From Bacillus sp. FJAT-49711 (GTDB lineage: Bacteria; Bacillota; Bacilli; Bacillales; Bacillaceae_C): a stretch of 64,000 nucleotides of DNA. How positions within the stretch are numbered: position 1 is the first letter of the stretch; every line of letters begins with the position of its first letter. A program made the translations under genes and the position numbers. This document shows positions 1 to 7,693 of this stretch, piece after piece. Location of the stretch: assembly GCF_018343715.1 (NCBI RefSeq), contig NZ_JAGYPL010000003.1:565784-629783 (forward strand). The letters run 5' to 3'. A model generated the notes under the pieces. That model was not told where the DNA came from. It saw only the letters and a list, made by a program, of their open reading frames with translations, and ran no database searches.

Positions 1-153
1 TCTATCTCTACCAATCTCGAGGGCTCTTATTGCACGGGCAACTTCGCCAGTTTCTTCTGCCAAAAAGCCGATGCGAACAAATATGTCTAAATCAGACCAG
101 CCCTTGCCTTCATAATAATCTTTCACCCATTCCTGAAATTCTGATACATTCAT
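1..153 (-). CDS. MazG-like nucleotide pyrophosphohydrolase, 3' end outside window
   Basis: Only the first 51 codons are present; the frame runs open off the left edge. The product begins MNVSEFQEWVKDYYEGKGW and contains the helix IGFLAEETGEVARAI, whose EExxE acidic cluster is the metal-binding signature of the all-alpha MazG/dUTPase-like pyrophosphohydrolases. Family knowledge: these hydrolyse non-canonical or surplus NTPs to NMP and pyrophosphate in the cytoplasm. The start is preceded by a weak GGTG ribosome binding site. It is divergent from the LOG gene with about 80 bp between. The exact subfamily cannot be judged from the fragment. Confidence 0.75.
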   Translation of the reverse strand, partial: MNVSEFQEWVKDYYEGKGWSDLDIFVRIGFLAEETGEVARAIRALEIGRDR

Positions 154-235
154 TTCGTTCACCATCCGTTTCTACATTTAAAGCTTAACAAAATATTTTA
201 ATTTATGATATTGTCAAAATGAAAGGTGGGATAGT

Positions 236-817
236 ATGAAAAAAATAGCTGTATTTTGTGGATCAAGCAACGGAGTATCCGAAGCTTATATTGAAGGTGC
301 AAAAAGGCTTGGCAAAGAACTGGCGAAAAGAAATATTGCCCTTGTATATGGGGGTGCAAGTGTAGGAGTTATGGGGGCAGTTGCAGATTCTGTTTTAGAA
401 GAGGGTGGAAAAGTAATTGGTATAATGCCAAGCTTTCTAGAAAAAAGAGAAATATCTCATAAGAACTTAACACAACTCATTGTTGTTGACTCTATGCATG
501 AGAGAAAAGCAAAAATGGCCGAATTGGCAGATGGATTTATAGCTTTGCCAGGAGGGCCGGGAACATTAGAGGAGTTTTTTGAGATTTTTACTTGGGCTCA
601 GTTAGGACTTCACCAAAATCCTTGTGGACTTTTAAATATTAATCATTATTTTGACCCGCTTATTACTTTATTTAATCATATGGCAGATGAACAGTTTTTA
701 CATGAAAAATACCGTTCTATGGCTCTTGTAGATACTGAGCCGCAAGGACTTCTCGATCAATTCAATATATATGAACCACCAACCTTAAAAACTTATATTA
801 CTGAAAAACAAATTTAG
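236..817 (+). CDS. LOG family protein (TIGR00730-type nucleoside monophosphate phosphoribohydrolase)
   Basis: A 193-residue Rossmann-like protein of normal family length. It starts KKIAVFCGSSNG and carries the signature PGGPGTLEEFFE (PGGxGTxxE, about residues 105-115), which binds the nucleotide phosphate and ribose. Family members cleave the N-glycosidic bond of (cytokinin) riboside 5'-monophosphates or AMP/CMP-like nucleotides, releasing base and ribose 5-phosphate. Bacillus homologues (YvdD-type) are cytosolic and often called lysine decarboxylase-like in error. The ATG follows the ribosome site AAAGGTGGG at good spacing. It is monocistronic and ends at the hairpin near 880-932. Confidence 0.85.
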   Translation: MKKIAVFCGSSNGVSEAYIEGAKRLGKELAKRNIALVYGGASVGVMGAVADSVLEEGGKVIGIMPSFLEKREISHKNLTQLIVVDSMHERKAKMAELADGFIALPGGPGTLEEFFEIFTWAQLGLHQNPCGLLNINHYFDPLITLFNHMADEQFLHEKYRSMALVDTEPQGLLDQFNIYEPPTLKTYITEKQI

Positions 818-879
818 CCATCCTATTATCAACTTTATAATAAGATGTTTACACAAAGCTACGGAACTATGAGCATACA

Positions 880-932
880 AAAAAAAGTGAATTCATTTTG
901 AAAAATGTCTTTCAAATGAATTCATTTTTATT
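880..932. terminator. Terminator hairpin after the LOG gene
   Basis: A long inverted repeat (AAAGTGAATTCATTTTGAA paired with TTCAAATGAATTCATTTTTA) with a T-rich 3' side and an A-rich 5' side, so it could act on both strands. It lies 60 nt past the LOG stop. Confidence 0.6.
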
Positions 933-1070
933 AAAAGTCCCTAACAGCAGATCTAGGAAAATACAACTTATTCATAATGTTAGGTAGAGTTCAGTTCTTT
1001 CACTCCATTCATTATCTTCGGCATCACTAATCTATGTTCCCCTCAGTCGACCTTTATTGTACAACCTGTC

Positions 1071-1104
1071 AAAAAGAACCAATCAATTGCTGATTGGTTC
1101 TTTT
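1071..1104 (-). terminator. Terminator after the WrbA-like gene
   Basis: Perfect hairpin: AAAAAGAACCAATCA, loop ATTGC, TGATTGGTTCTTTT. It sits 15 nt past the stop of the WrbA-like gene on the minus strand, and its A/T flanks also allow plus-strand use. Confidence 0.75.
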
Positions 1105-1118
1105 CATATAATCTATAC

Positions 1119-1781
1119 TTATTGATTTCCTTTTTTAACCCACTCTGCAACTGTCACAGTACGTTTAGCTTGATGCTTAACAGCAGCTTGAACGTCTTCA
1201 ATCATTTTTCCATCTTGTCCAACTGTTACGCTTGTTCCATATGGATTTCCGCCTGCTCCAAATAATACTGGATCAGTGTAACCAGGAGTGGCGATAATCG
1301 CACCCCAGTGCATCATGGAAGTATATAAGGATAACAAGGTAGCTTCTTGGCCACCATGTGGATTTTGTGCAGATGTCATAGCACTTACTACTTTATTCAC
1401 TGTCTTACCTTGCGCCCAAAGCCCACCTTGAATATCTAGGAACTGTTTCATTTGTGATGGCATATTACCAAAACGTGTTGGGACACTAAAGATAATGGCA
1501 TCTGCCCATTCAAGGTCATCTGATGTAGCTACCGGAACATCCTTCGTAGCATCTACGGTTGCCTTCCAAGCTTCGTTTCCTTGAATGACTGATTCAGGGG
1601 CTAATTCTTGTACTTTTAAAACCTTAACCTCAGCACCTGCTTCTTTCGCTCCTTCTTCTGCCCATTTTGCTAATTCATAGTTAGTTCCACTCATACTGTA
1701 AAATACGACTGCTAATTTAACGTTTGACATATTTTCCATCTCCTTTGGTTTTTTTCCAAATAATTTATCTAAAAATCCCAT
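1119..1781 (-). CDS. wrbA: WrbA-like NAD(P)H:quinone oxidoreductase (flavodoxin family)
   Basis: 220 residues. The flavodoxin core starts near residue 21 (KLAVVFYSMSGTNYELAKW, the FMN-phosphate loop), followed by IIFSVPTRFGNMPSQMKQFLD (FMN isoalloxazine region, about residues 96-116) and HGGQE. This fits type IV NAD(P)H:quinone reductases, which reduce quinones by two electrons and so avoid semiquinone radicals. An N-terminal extension of about 18 residues (MGFLDKLFGKKPKEMENM) is unusual, but its ATG has the ribosome site AAGGAGAGG and was kept; a later ATG at MSNVK has no better site. A MhqR-like palindrome lies 102 bp upstream, suggesting membership of the quinone-stress regulon just upstream. 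Confidence 0.85.
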   Translation of the reverse strand: MGFLDKLFGKKPKEMENMSNVKLAVVFYSMSGTNYELAKWAEEGAKEAGAEVKVLKVQELAPESVIQGNEAWKATVDATKDVPVATSDDLEWADAIIFSVPTRFGNMPSQMKQFLDIQGGLWAQGKTVNKVVSAMTSAQNPHGGQEATLLSLYTSMMHWGAIIATPGYTDPVLFGAGGNPYGTSVTVGQDGKMIEDVQAAVKHQAKRTVTVAEWVKKGNQ

Positions 1782-1882
1782 TTATTACGTCCTCTCCTTA
1801 ATTAATAACTTTTAAAAGAACCCCCTTCATAGAAATGAATGACATTCATATAGCAGGAATTTTATAATACGTTTAGTTCATA

Positions 1883-1900
1883 CATCTCTATATAGAGATA
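1883..1900 (-). promoter_or_regulatory. Putative MhqR operator upstream of the WrbA-like gene
   Basis: CATCTCTATATAGAGATA is an almost perfect palindrome sharing the ATCTC...GAGAT arms of the perfect 18-bp palindrome over mhqR (5457-5474). On the minus strand it is followed by a TATTATAAAAT-like -10 region. Function is inferred from similarity and context. Confidence 0.5.
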
Positions 1901-2071
1901 ATTGAGGTAAATTAGTATTTAAGATTTTACCTTATCTATACTATGCCTCTCTAATTTAATTCCTAATCAGTATATTATCACTTAGTATATCTCTATTTCA
2001 ATATATTTGCTTATTTTTACGAAATAGCATTGGATAATGGGAGTAAAGTTTAATAATTCCATCCACCAGTA

Positions 2072-2674
2072 TTATAAAGTTAAATACCATCTACCAGCTG
2101 CTTCAACTTCCTCAATTGTTAATTGATGACCTCTATTTTCCCAATGAAGATCAACTTCGGCATTCGCCTTTTCTAATAATGTTTGTAATTCCTGAGATTC
2201 TTCCGGTGAACAAATTGGATCGTTTGTTCCAGCTGCAATAAACACTGATTTTCCGGACAAATCAGGAAGCTCCACTCCTCTTCTTGGGACCATAGGATGG
2301 TGAAGAATGGCAGCCTTTAAAGAGTTTTTATAGTGAAACAATAAGCTCGCAGCAATATTAGCTCCATTTGAGTAGCCAATAGCAATAATATTATCTCGGT
2401 CAAAATCATATTTTTGTGCTGCGTCATCAAGAAATTGATTCAACTCATAAGTACGGTATATAAGATCTTCTTCATCGAATATTCCTTCAGCTAATCTTCT
2501 AAAAAAACGAGGCATTCCGTTTTCTAAAACATTCCCGCGAACACTTAATACTGAAGCCTCACTATCAATCATTCCTGCAAGAGGCAATAGGTCTTGTTCA
2601 TTGCCTCCAGTACCGTGAAGCAACAATAGTGTTGGTTTATTTGGATCTTTTCCTTTATTGAATATATGCTTCAT
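2072..2674 (-). CDS. mhqD: MhqD-like phospholipase/carboxylesterase (alpha/beta hydrolase)
   Basis: 200 residues, the full length of the small carboxylesterase family. Oxyanion region LLLLHGTGGNEQDLLPLAG (about residues 16-34), nucleophile elbow GYSNGAN (Ser within GxSxG, about residue 102), acid in GTNDPIC (about residue 151) and catalytic His in RGHQL (about residue 183) are all visible. In Bacillus, MhqD is induced by methylhydroquinone and catechol with MhqO and MhqN; it probably hydrolyses ring-cleavage or ester products. It is the last gene of the run mhqN-mhqO-flavin reductase-mhqD, starting 22 nt after the preceding stop. Confidence 0.85.
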   Translation of the reverse strand: MKHIFNKGKDPNKPTLLLLHGTGGNEQDLLPLAGMIDSEASVLSVRGNVLENGMPRFFRRLAEGIFDEEDLIYRTYELNQFLDDAAQKYDFDRDNIIAIGYSNGANIAASLLFHYKNSLKAAILHHPMVPRRGVELPDLSGKSVFIAAGTNDPICSPEESQELQTLLEKANAEVDLHWENRGHQLTIEEVEAAGRWYLTL

Positions 2675-2696
2675 TATTTATCACCCTATCATTTTC

Positions 2697-3299
2697 TTAT
2701 TTAGGTCGTTCTATCTCAAAAACCTCTCCGATTTTAGCATAACTAGCACCTGCTAATCGACTTACAGCAGCTAACCCTATAGGATCTATTCTTCCATTTT
2801 TATAAATATCGTCTTCAATATGATACTGAATAATTTTTCCGATGATTAAATCAAAACCAGGTAAATCTCCCAATGTTAAAGAGTGTTCAAGTACACACTC
2901 CAACCGAATTTTTGCTTGTTGTATACCCGGAACTGAGATTTTAGTACTTGCGACTTCTGTTAATTGCGCCAACTCAATTTCACTCTCATGAGGAGAAAGA
3001 CTTGCCGCTGTTTTATTGATCTTTTCAACATTTTCTTCATCAACGATATGAACGACAAATTCCTTCTTCTGAAGAATATTCCTAGCTGTGTCCTTCTGTC
3101 TCCCTCCAGGACGCTGTATGGATAAAGAAATCATCGGGGGATTTGAAGACACAATATTAAAATAGCTAAAAGGTGCACCATTTAAAACACCATCTTCGGA
3201 CAACGTTGTGACGAAAGCTATTGGTCTTGGTATAATGCTTCCGATAAGAAATTTGTAATTTTCTCTTTCCGTATTTGTATTAGGATCAATGGAAAGCAT
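2697..3299 (-). CDS. Flavin reductase family protein (DIM6/NTAB, FMN-binding split barrel)
   Basis: 200 residues. The N-terminal part YKFLIGSIIPRPIAFVTTLS and the downstream NGAPFSYFNIVSSNPPMISL are the typical FMN-binding segments, with KDTARNILQKKEFVVHIV following. Family members are flavin reductases or FMN-binding oxygenase partners. It sits between mhqO and mhqD with gaps of 16 and 22 nt, so it is almost certainly co-transcribed. To my knowledge the B. subtilis mhqNOD operon lacks this gene; here it may supply reduced flavin or reduce quinones directly. The exact substrate is not shown by the sequence. Confidence 0.85.
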   Translation of the reverse strand: MLSIDPNTNTERENYKFLIGSIIPRPIAFVTTLSEDGVLNGAPFSYFNIVSSNPPMISLSIQRPGGRQKDTARNILQKKEFVVHIVDEENVEKINKTAASLSPHESEIELAQLTEVASTKISVPGIQQAKIRLECVLEHSLTLGDLPGFDLIIGKIIQYHIEDDIYKNGRIDPIGLAAVSRLAGASYAKIGEVFEIERPK

Positions 3300-3315
3300 A
3301 GAATCATTCCTTTAT

Positions 3316-4254
3316 TTAATCTAATTCTCGCACATGAATTGGCATCAAGCTGTGTTCAAGCTGCTCTCTATATTGTTCATACTGCACAGGCAGCATTAGC
3401 TTTTCTCCCATCGTTTCTTGTGATTCATCATGAGCAAATCCAGGAGGATCTGTTGCAATTTCAAATAAAATTTCACCATGTTCCCTAAAATAAATGGCAT
3501 TGAAATAATTTCTATCTTGAACAGGGGTTACACCATAACCACTTTCAGCTACATATTTCTGCCATTCCAGCTGATCATTGTCATCAACGGCTCTCCATGC
3601 GATGTGATGAACAATTCCAACGCCCATTTGGCCTCTTCCGGTCGGATTCGCTTTTAAGTCAATGATATTTCCTATATCTGCTGAAGAACGGAAACGGATA
3701 AGATCTTCCTCATGACCAATGAGCTCAAGTCCCATTACCTTTTCTAGCAATTCTGCTGTTTTGTTTGGCTGAGAAGAAAATAGAGTGGCTCCTCCAAAAC
3801 CTTTGATTGCTACTTCTGGGGTTATCCCTCCAAAAGTCCAAGGATTAACTGCCCCTTCTTCTCGTTCAACAATTTCCAAGTGTAAGCCATGTGGGTCGTC
3901 AAATTGCAAATACTGTTCACCAAATCGTTCTGTTTTAGCGAAGGCAATACTGAACTTTTCTAATCTTCTTTCCCAAAACTCCATTGAGCCTTTAGGAACA
4001 ACATAAGAAGTAACCCCTACTTGTCCATCACCAATAATTCCTTGACGTGCTCCTGCCCACGGAAAAAACGTAATGATTGTTCCTGGTTTACCTCCTTCGT
4101 CTCCAAAATATAAGTGATACGTGCCTGGATCATCAAAATTGACTGTTCGCTTGACTAAACGCAACCCTAGAATTCCTGCATAAAAATCAACATTTTCTTG
4201 CGGATGACCTACAATTGCCGTGATGTGATGAATTCCGCTAGTTTTTTTAGTCAT
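3316..4254 (-). CDS. mhqO: MhqO-like ring-cleaving dioxygenase (two VOC domains)
   Basis: 312 residues, normal for MhqO/MhqA/MhqE proteins. Two glyoxalase/VOC modules are visible: the first begins GIHHITAIVGHPQENVDFY and the second near residue 150 (GFGGATLFSSQPNKTAELLEK), with VHHIAWRAVDD (about residue 215) and EILFEIATDPPGF (about residue 260) giving further His and Glu metal ligands. Family role: extradiol-type cleavage of hydroquinone- or catechol-like compounds in the quinone stress response. It lies 23 nt after mhqN and 16 nt before the flavin reductase gene, within the operon. Confidence 0.88.
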   Translation of the reverse strand: MTKKTSGIHHITAIVGHPQENVDFYAGILGLRLVKRTVNFDDPGTYHLYFGDEGGKPGTIITFFPWAGARQGIIGDGQVGVTSYVVPKGSMEFWERRLEKFSIAFAKTERFGEQYLQFDDPHGLHLEIVEREEGAVNPWTFGGITPEVAIKGFGGATLFSSQPNKTAELLEKVMGLELIGHEEDLIRFRSSADIGNIIDLKANPTGRGQMGVGIVHHIAWRAVDDNDQLEWQKYVAESGYGVTPVQDRNYFNAIYFREHGEILFEIATDPPGFAHDESQETMGEKLMLPVQYEQYREQLEHSLMPIHVRELD

Positions 4255-4277
4255 TCATTTTCACTCCCACATACTAT

Positions 4278-4901
4278 TTATTGGATATAAGTTACAAATT
4301 CACTCACAGGTTTACGATAACCACGAGGTTTTCTACTTTCCACTTTTTCCTTCCCCAGTGTTATCATCATAACGATCTCGCATGACTCACTTATATTTAA
4401 TATTTCTTTCACTGCTTTAGGATCAAAACCAATCATTGGACAAGTATCCCATCCTTTTTCTTTGGCAGCCAACATGAAAAGCATTGCAGATAACGAAGCA
4501 TTTCTTATTGCTTCATCTCTTTGAAATTGCTTGCCTCTTGATTGATAAAATGTAACAGTATCATTTACCATAAAATCATATTCCTGTTTATTTACAATTC
4601 CTAACAATTTTAAGCCCTCATAAATTTTCTCAGCCTGATGGTAAGCACATTTATCCCCTAAGACCATGATTACAGCTGAGGAACTTAATACTTTATACTG
4701 CCCGTTAGCCGCTTGTTGTAATCTCTTTTTAGTTTCATCATCTAATACAGCTACATATTTTGTATGTTGCAAATTAAATGCTGAAGGTCCTAATTTTACC
4801 AACTCAAAAATCGAGTTTAGTTCTTGTTCTGTAATTGTATATTCGGGTATAAAATTTGTGGCCGATCGTCTTTCTTCTACTAATTGAATAAAACCTGACA
4901 T
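4278..4901 (-). CDS. mhqN: MhqN-like nitroreductase (FMN-dependent)
   Basis: 207 residues. The N-terminal FMN phosphate site is ERRSATNFIP, followed by GPSAFNLQHTKYVAV (flavin site, about residues 37-51); the C-terminal region has GWDTCPMIGFD and the terminal KPRGYRKP. Family members use NAD(P)H to reduce nitroaromatics and quinones. It is the first gene of the operon. A MhqR-type half-palindrome lies 50 bp upstream, so it is probably repressed by MhqR until quinones accumulate. Confidence 0.88.
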   Translation of the reverse strand: MSGFIQLVEERRSATNFIPEYTITEQELNSIFELVKLGPSAFNLQHTKYVAVLDDETKKRLQQAANGQYKVLSSSAVIMVLGDKCAYHQAEKIYEGLKLLGIVNKQEYDFMVNDTVTFYQSRGKQFQRDEAIRNASLSAMLFMLAAKEKGWDTCPMIGFDPKAVKEILNISESCEIVMMITLGKEKVESRKPRGYRKPVSEFVTYIQ

Positions 4902-4950
4902 CTCTTATAGATCCCCTAACTAATAATATTAAATTTGCTTCAACTTAATA

Positions 4951-4968
4951 TATTATGAAATCGAGATA
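4951..4968 (-). promoter_or_regulatory. Putative MhqR operator upstream of mhqN
   Basis: Read on the minus strand the site is TATCTCGATTTCATAATA, identical at 14 of 18 positions to the perfect palindrome over mhqR. One half-site (TATCTCGA) is intact and the other degenerate. Confidence 0.6.
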
Positions 4969-4982
4969 AATATATAAAAAAA

Positions 4983-5438
4983 TTATAAACCTTGTGCGTG
5001 GTAGCCTAACTTTTTCAATTGTTCAATCATAACTTGTTTTTCATCGATATCTAATCCTGCACATATCTCTCTAATTGCTTGTTTATGTTTAGGGAATACT
5101 TCATCCATTAATTCAGTTCCAGCCTCAGTAATTGCTGCATATGTGATACGGCGATCCTTAGGACAAGGTTTTCTTCTTAATAAATTTTTCTTCTCTAATT
5201 TATCTACCACATACGTAATACTACTGCTTGCAAGCAAAACTTTTTCACCAATTTTTTGTATGGGCTGTTCGCCTTTACTGTAAATCAATTCAAGAACAGC
5301 AAATTCAGTTGGATTTAGCCCTAAACATTTTATATCCTCTTCAACACGTTTTTTTATTGATTCCAAAGCCCGAGTCAAAACAACAAATAACTTTAGAGAT
5401 AATTCTTCTTCTAGTGCATTATTGTTCTGATTGTCCAT
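4983..5438 (-). CDS. mhqR: MhqR-like MarR family repressor
   Basis: 151 residues with the chosen start MDNQNNNALEEEL. A longer reading exists, but it would run through the operator palindrome and lacks a ribosome site; the chosen ATG follows AGAGGG by about 9 nt. The winged helix lies at about residues 45-115: LGLNPTEFAVLELIY, GEKVLLASSSITYVVDKLE (recognition helix) and the wing KDRRITYAAIT. Bacillus MhqR represses mhqNOD and is relieved by quinones. It is transcribed in the same direction as mhqN, 81 bp upstream, with its own operator, hence likely autoregulated. Confidence 0.85.
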   Translation of the reverse strand: MDNQNNNALEEELSLKLFVVLTRALESIKKRVEEDIKCLGLNPTEFAVLELIYSKGEQPIQKIGEKVLLASSSITYVVDKLEKKNLLRRKPCPKDRRITYAAITEAGTELMDEVFPKHKQAIREICAGLDIDEKQVMIEQLKKLGYHAQGL

Positions 5439-5456
5439 TGTTATCATCCCTCTTTT

Positions 5457-5474
5457 TATCTCGAATTCGAGATA
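5457..5474. promoter_or_regulatory. MhqR operator, perfect 18-bp palindrome
   Basis: TATCTCGAATTCGAGATA is self-complementary over all 18 bases and lies 18 bp upstream of the mhqR start. It agrees with the MhqR box described for B. subtilis as I recall it, and with two related sites at 1883 and 4951. Confidence 0.75.
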
Positions 5475-5597
5475 ATTATATAATGAACCACTTTCCATTG
5501 TCAACAGATAAATTTACATAATAAAAATAACTTGCCCCATTATCCCGTACCTTGCAAAAATAACTCATAAACTATCTTGGGCTCTACCAGAGCGGAA

Positions 5598-5714
5598 CGA
5601 CCTATAATCAACCCGCATTATTAATGAAGTCACCTTAACTTTGGCGTCGAATTAGCGAGTAGACTAATTCCAATTTTTCGGGCTCCGCCTCACACTTTCC
5701 CTGATTATAGGTCG
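5598..5714. repeat. 117-bp stretch bounded by 13-nt inverted repeats (MITE-like)
   Basis: CGACCTATAATCA at 5598-5610 is exactly matched by TGATTATAGGTCG at 5702-5714. No protein frame and no target duplication is evident between the flanks. It could be a miniature inverted-repeat element or a large RNA hairpin in the gap between mhqR and the methyltransferase gene. Confidence 0.4.
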
Positions 5715-5747
5715 AGATTAAAAATCTAGGTTTTATTCCATATCTCT

Positions 5748-6524
5748 TTATTTATGCCTTTTTCGGCAAACACAAACCATAAGTGGGCTATCAGCTTGGA
5801 ATGGCTTCTTGTCAAAGTTCCCATACATCTGCTCAAGTACAAATCCATTATAATATAGCAAACTTTCAAGCTCCTGAGGAAAAAAGTAACGAATCACAAA
5901 AGGCTCTACTGTTTCCACTACGTTCGACGAGTCCTGCCATCGACGATTTGTAAAAATATAGTGCTCTAACTGTCTTTTATGATCATACGAACGTCGATAT
6001 GTGCTGCTACAATGATAACCATCATTATCTATCCATGAATCGGCATAATCTTTTTCTGTATCTTCATCTGCTGATAAAACCGAAATAGTCGGATTTCTAG
6101 TTTCGAATGCAAAGACTCCATCTTCTTCAAGATGTCTATGAACTGATCCGAGCAATCCGTCCACTGATTCTCTATCCAGGAAGTGCTGAAATGAGTTGCC
6201 TGTTGTAAATATGAATCGATATTTACGATTCAACTCAAATTGTCTTGCGTCAGCATGAACCCAATTGACCGAAACATTTAAGCGTTCTGCCTTTTGTTTT
6301 GCAAGTTCCAACATTTCTAAAGTTATATCCAGACCAGTAATTTCAATTCCACGCTCCGCTAAGGGAAGGGTCAATCTCCCTGTTCCACAAGCAACATCTA
6401 AAATGGGGCCACCTTGTTGGTTTGCTAGATCAAAATAAAACTTACTTTCTATTTTGCTCAAATCATTCAATAAATCATAAGTGTCTGCATCCTTATACCC
6501 CTCTAAATTATCAAAATCTAACAT
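5748..6524 (-). CDS. Class I SAM-dependent methyltransferase
   Basis: 258 residues from MLDFDNLEGYKDADTYDLL, whose ATG follows GGAGGTG at ideal spacing; a further upstream in-frame ATG has no such site and would add an unlikely leader. Motif I is GPILDVACGTGRLTLPLAERG (about residues 39-59), with acidic motif II ITGLDITLEMLE and the later VNWVHADARQF. The C-terminal half (HLEEDGVFAFETRNP) is typical of YcgJ/Methyltransf_25 enzymes. The substrate is unknown. It is probably a separate transcription unit, 233 bp below the MmcQ gene. Confidence 0.8.
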   Translation of the reverse strand: MLDFDNLEGYKDADTYDLLNDLSKIESKFYFDLANQQGGPILDVACGTGRLTLPLAERGIEITGLDITLEMLELAKQKAERLNVSVNWVHADARQFELNRKYRFIFTTGNSFQHFLDRESVDGLLGSVHRHLEEDGVFAFETRNPTISVLSADEDTEKDYADSWIDNDGYHCSSTYRRSYDHKRQLEHYIFTNRRWQDSSNVVETVEPFVIRYFFPQELESLLYYNGFVLEQMYGNFDKKPFQADSPLMVCVCRKRHK

Positions 6525-6757
6525 AGACACCTCCAAAAATTTAAAGCCAATGGAATTTTTTAATTTCAAGATTGGCCTTTTAATATACAGTTCTATTTGC
6601 ATTGTTAAATTCCTTCTATTGTAATAGAGATAAAGGTAATTTAATGAATAAAAGATTCAAGTTTCTCGTTTTCTGCCACTAAAGAGAATTTAAAAAAGAA
6701 TCGAACGCCAGCAATTATATACTGGCAATCGAATGATACATCCTGGCTCTTATTACA

Positions 6758-7147
6758 TTATTTATACAGTTGCTTCTCTTGCAGCTCCTTCCATTCCTTA
6801 ACCAAACGCTTTGGTGCGGCACGTAAATAGGCTTCCGAAATTAACTCGGCTAGTTCATCCCAGTCTCCTTCACTCGGACTTTTAATAGACACCCATCCGT
6901 GACGCCCGATATAGGGAGTTTTGAAAAATTGCCTTTTCTGCAGCAATAGCTCCTGAGTTTCAAGATCTGATTTAAATGATAAACCAGCCCTTTTAGTTAA
7001 TTTCACGAAAGACTTTCCATTAATTTGAAAGGATATGTGTCCAAAACCATCAATATGCTCAACAACTTCAGGCAGTAAAAGGCAAACCCTGCGCACATTT
7101 TCAAGCAAAACATGTGGCACATCGTTTATGTTCACGACTTTATTCAC
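6758..7147 (-). CDS. MmcQ/YjbR (DUF419) family protein
   Basis: 129 residues. Conserved segments VEHIDGFGHISFQINGKSFV, TPYIGRHGWVSIK and ELISEAYLRAAPKRLVKEW match the small CyaY-like MmcQ/YjbR fold, whose members are thought to bind DNA or act as small adaptor proteins; no enzymatic role is established. It starts 12 nt after the stop of the VOC gene on the same strand, so the two are probably one operon. Confidence 0.75.
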   Translation of the reverse strand: MNKVVNINDVPHVLLENVRRVCLLLPEVVEHIDGFGHISFQINGKSFVKLTKRAGLSFKSDLETQELLLQKRQFFKTPYIGRHGWVSIKSPSEGDWDELAELISEAYLRAAPKRLVKEWKELQEKQLYK

Positions 7148-7159
7148 CCCCCTATTATA

Positions 7160-7603
7160 TTAAAAATCATGTATTGTTACGCAAAGCTGTATAACGATTC
7201 CAAATGGATCTCGTATAATAGCATATCCGGGACTAAATGCATTTTCTTTCAATGGTATCAACACTGTAACCTCACTATGTTCAACAAGGGATTGATAAAG
7301 ATTATGAATAATATTCTTGTCTTTCGACTGAATACATAATGAAGAGCTATTCCCTAATTGCCATGGGCGTGAAGAATCCATGGCTTCCTCCGCAATCATT
7401 ATTTTATTAACACCAATTTCCAAGACAGAATGTGTAATATATTCATCTTGGCCTTCCTCAAAATGGAAGTTTGGGTTCATTTCCTTCATTTCTTTATAAC
7501 TTTTCTTAAAAAGAACTTTAGCACCTAAATGTTCTTCATAAAATACAATTGCTTTTGCAGCTTCACCATTTAAAGATAAAAATGGAATAACTTCAAAATT
7601 CAT
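7160..7603 (-). CDS. VOC family protein (PhnB-like)
   Basis: 147 residues from MNFEVIPFLSLNGEAAKAI, with the ribosome site AAGGAGGC 6 nt before the ATG; the longer upstream reading has no such site. The start, FYEEHLGAKVLFKKSY, FSPGYAIIRDPFGIVIQL and the internal duplication are typical of PhnB/glyoxalase-like proteins. The ligand is unknown. It is divergent from the WYL-domain regulator at 7694 with a palindrome between them, so it is the likely regulatory target. Confidence 0.78.
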   Translation of the reverse strand: MNFEVIPFLSLNGEAAKAIVFYEEHLGAKVLFKKSYKEMKEMNPNFHFEEGQDEYITHSVLEIGVNKIMIAEEAMDSSRPWQLGNSSSLCIQSKDKNIIHNLYQSLVEHSEVTVLIPLKENAFSPGYAIIRDPFGIVIQLCVTIHDF

Positions 7604-7652
7604 TTGATTGCCTCCTTCACTATTATTGAATACACTTACAAGTATAGTAATT

Positions 7653-7677
7653 AAAGGTGACAAATTTAGGCACCTTT
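7653..7677. promoter_or_regulatory. Inverted repeat between VOC gene and WYL regulator
   Basis: AAAGGTG (7653-7659) is mirrored by CACCTTT (7671-7677) around an 11-nt spacer, in the 90-bp divergent promoter region. Its place suggests an operator for the divergent regulator. Confidence 0.45.
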
Positions 7678-7693
7678 AAGAGGTGATTTTTTC

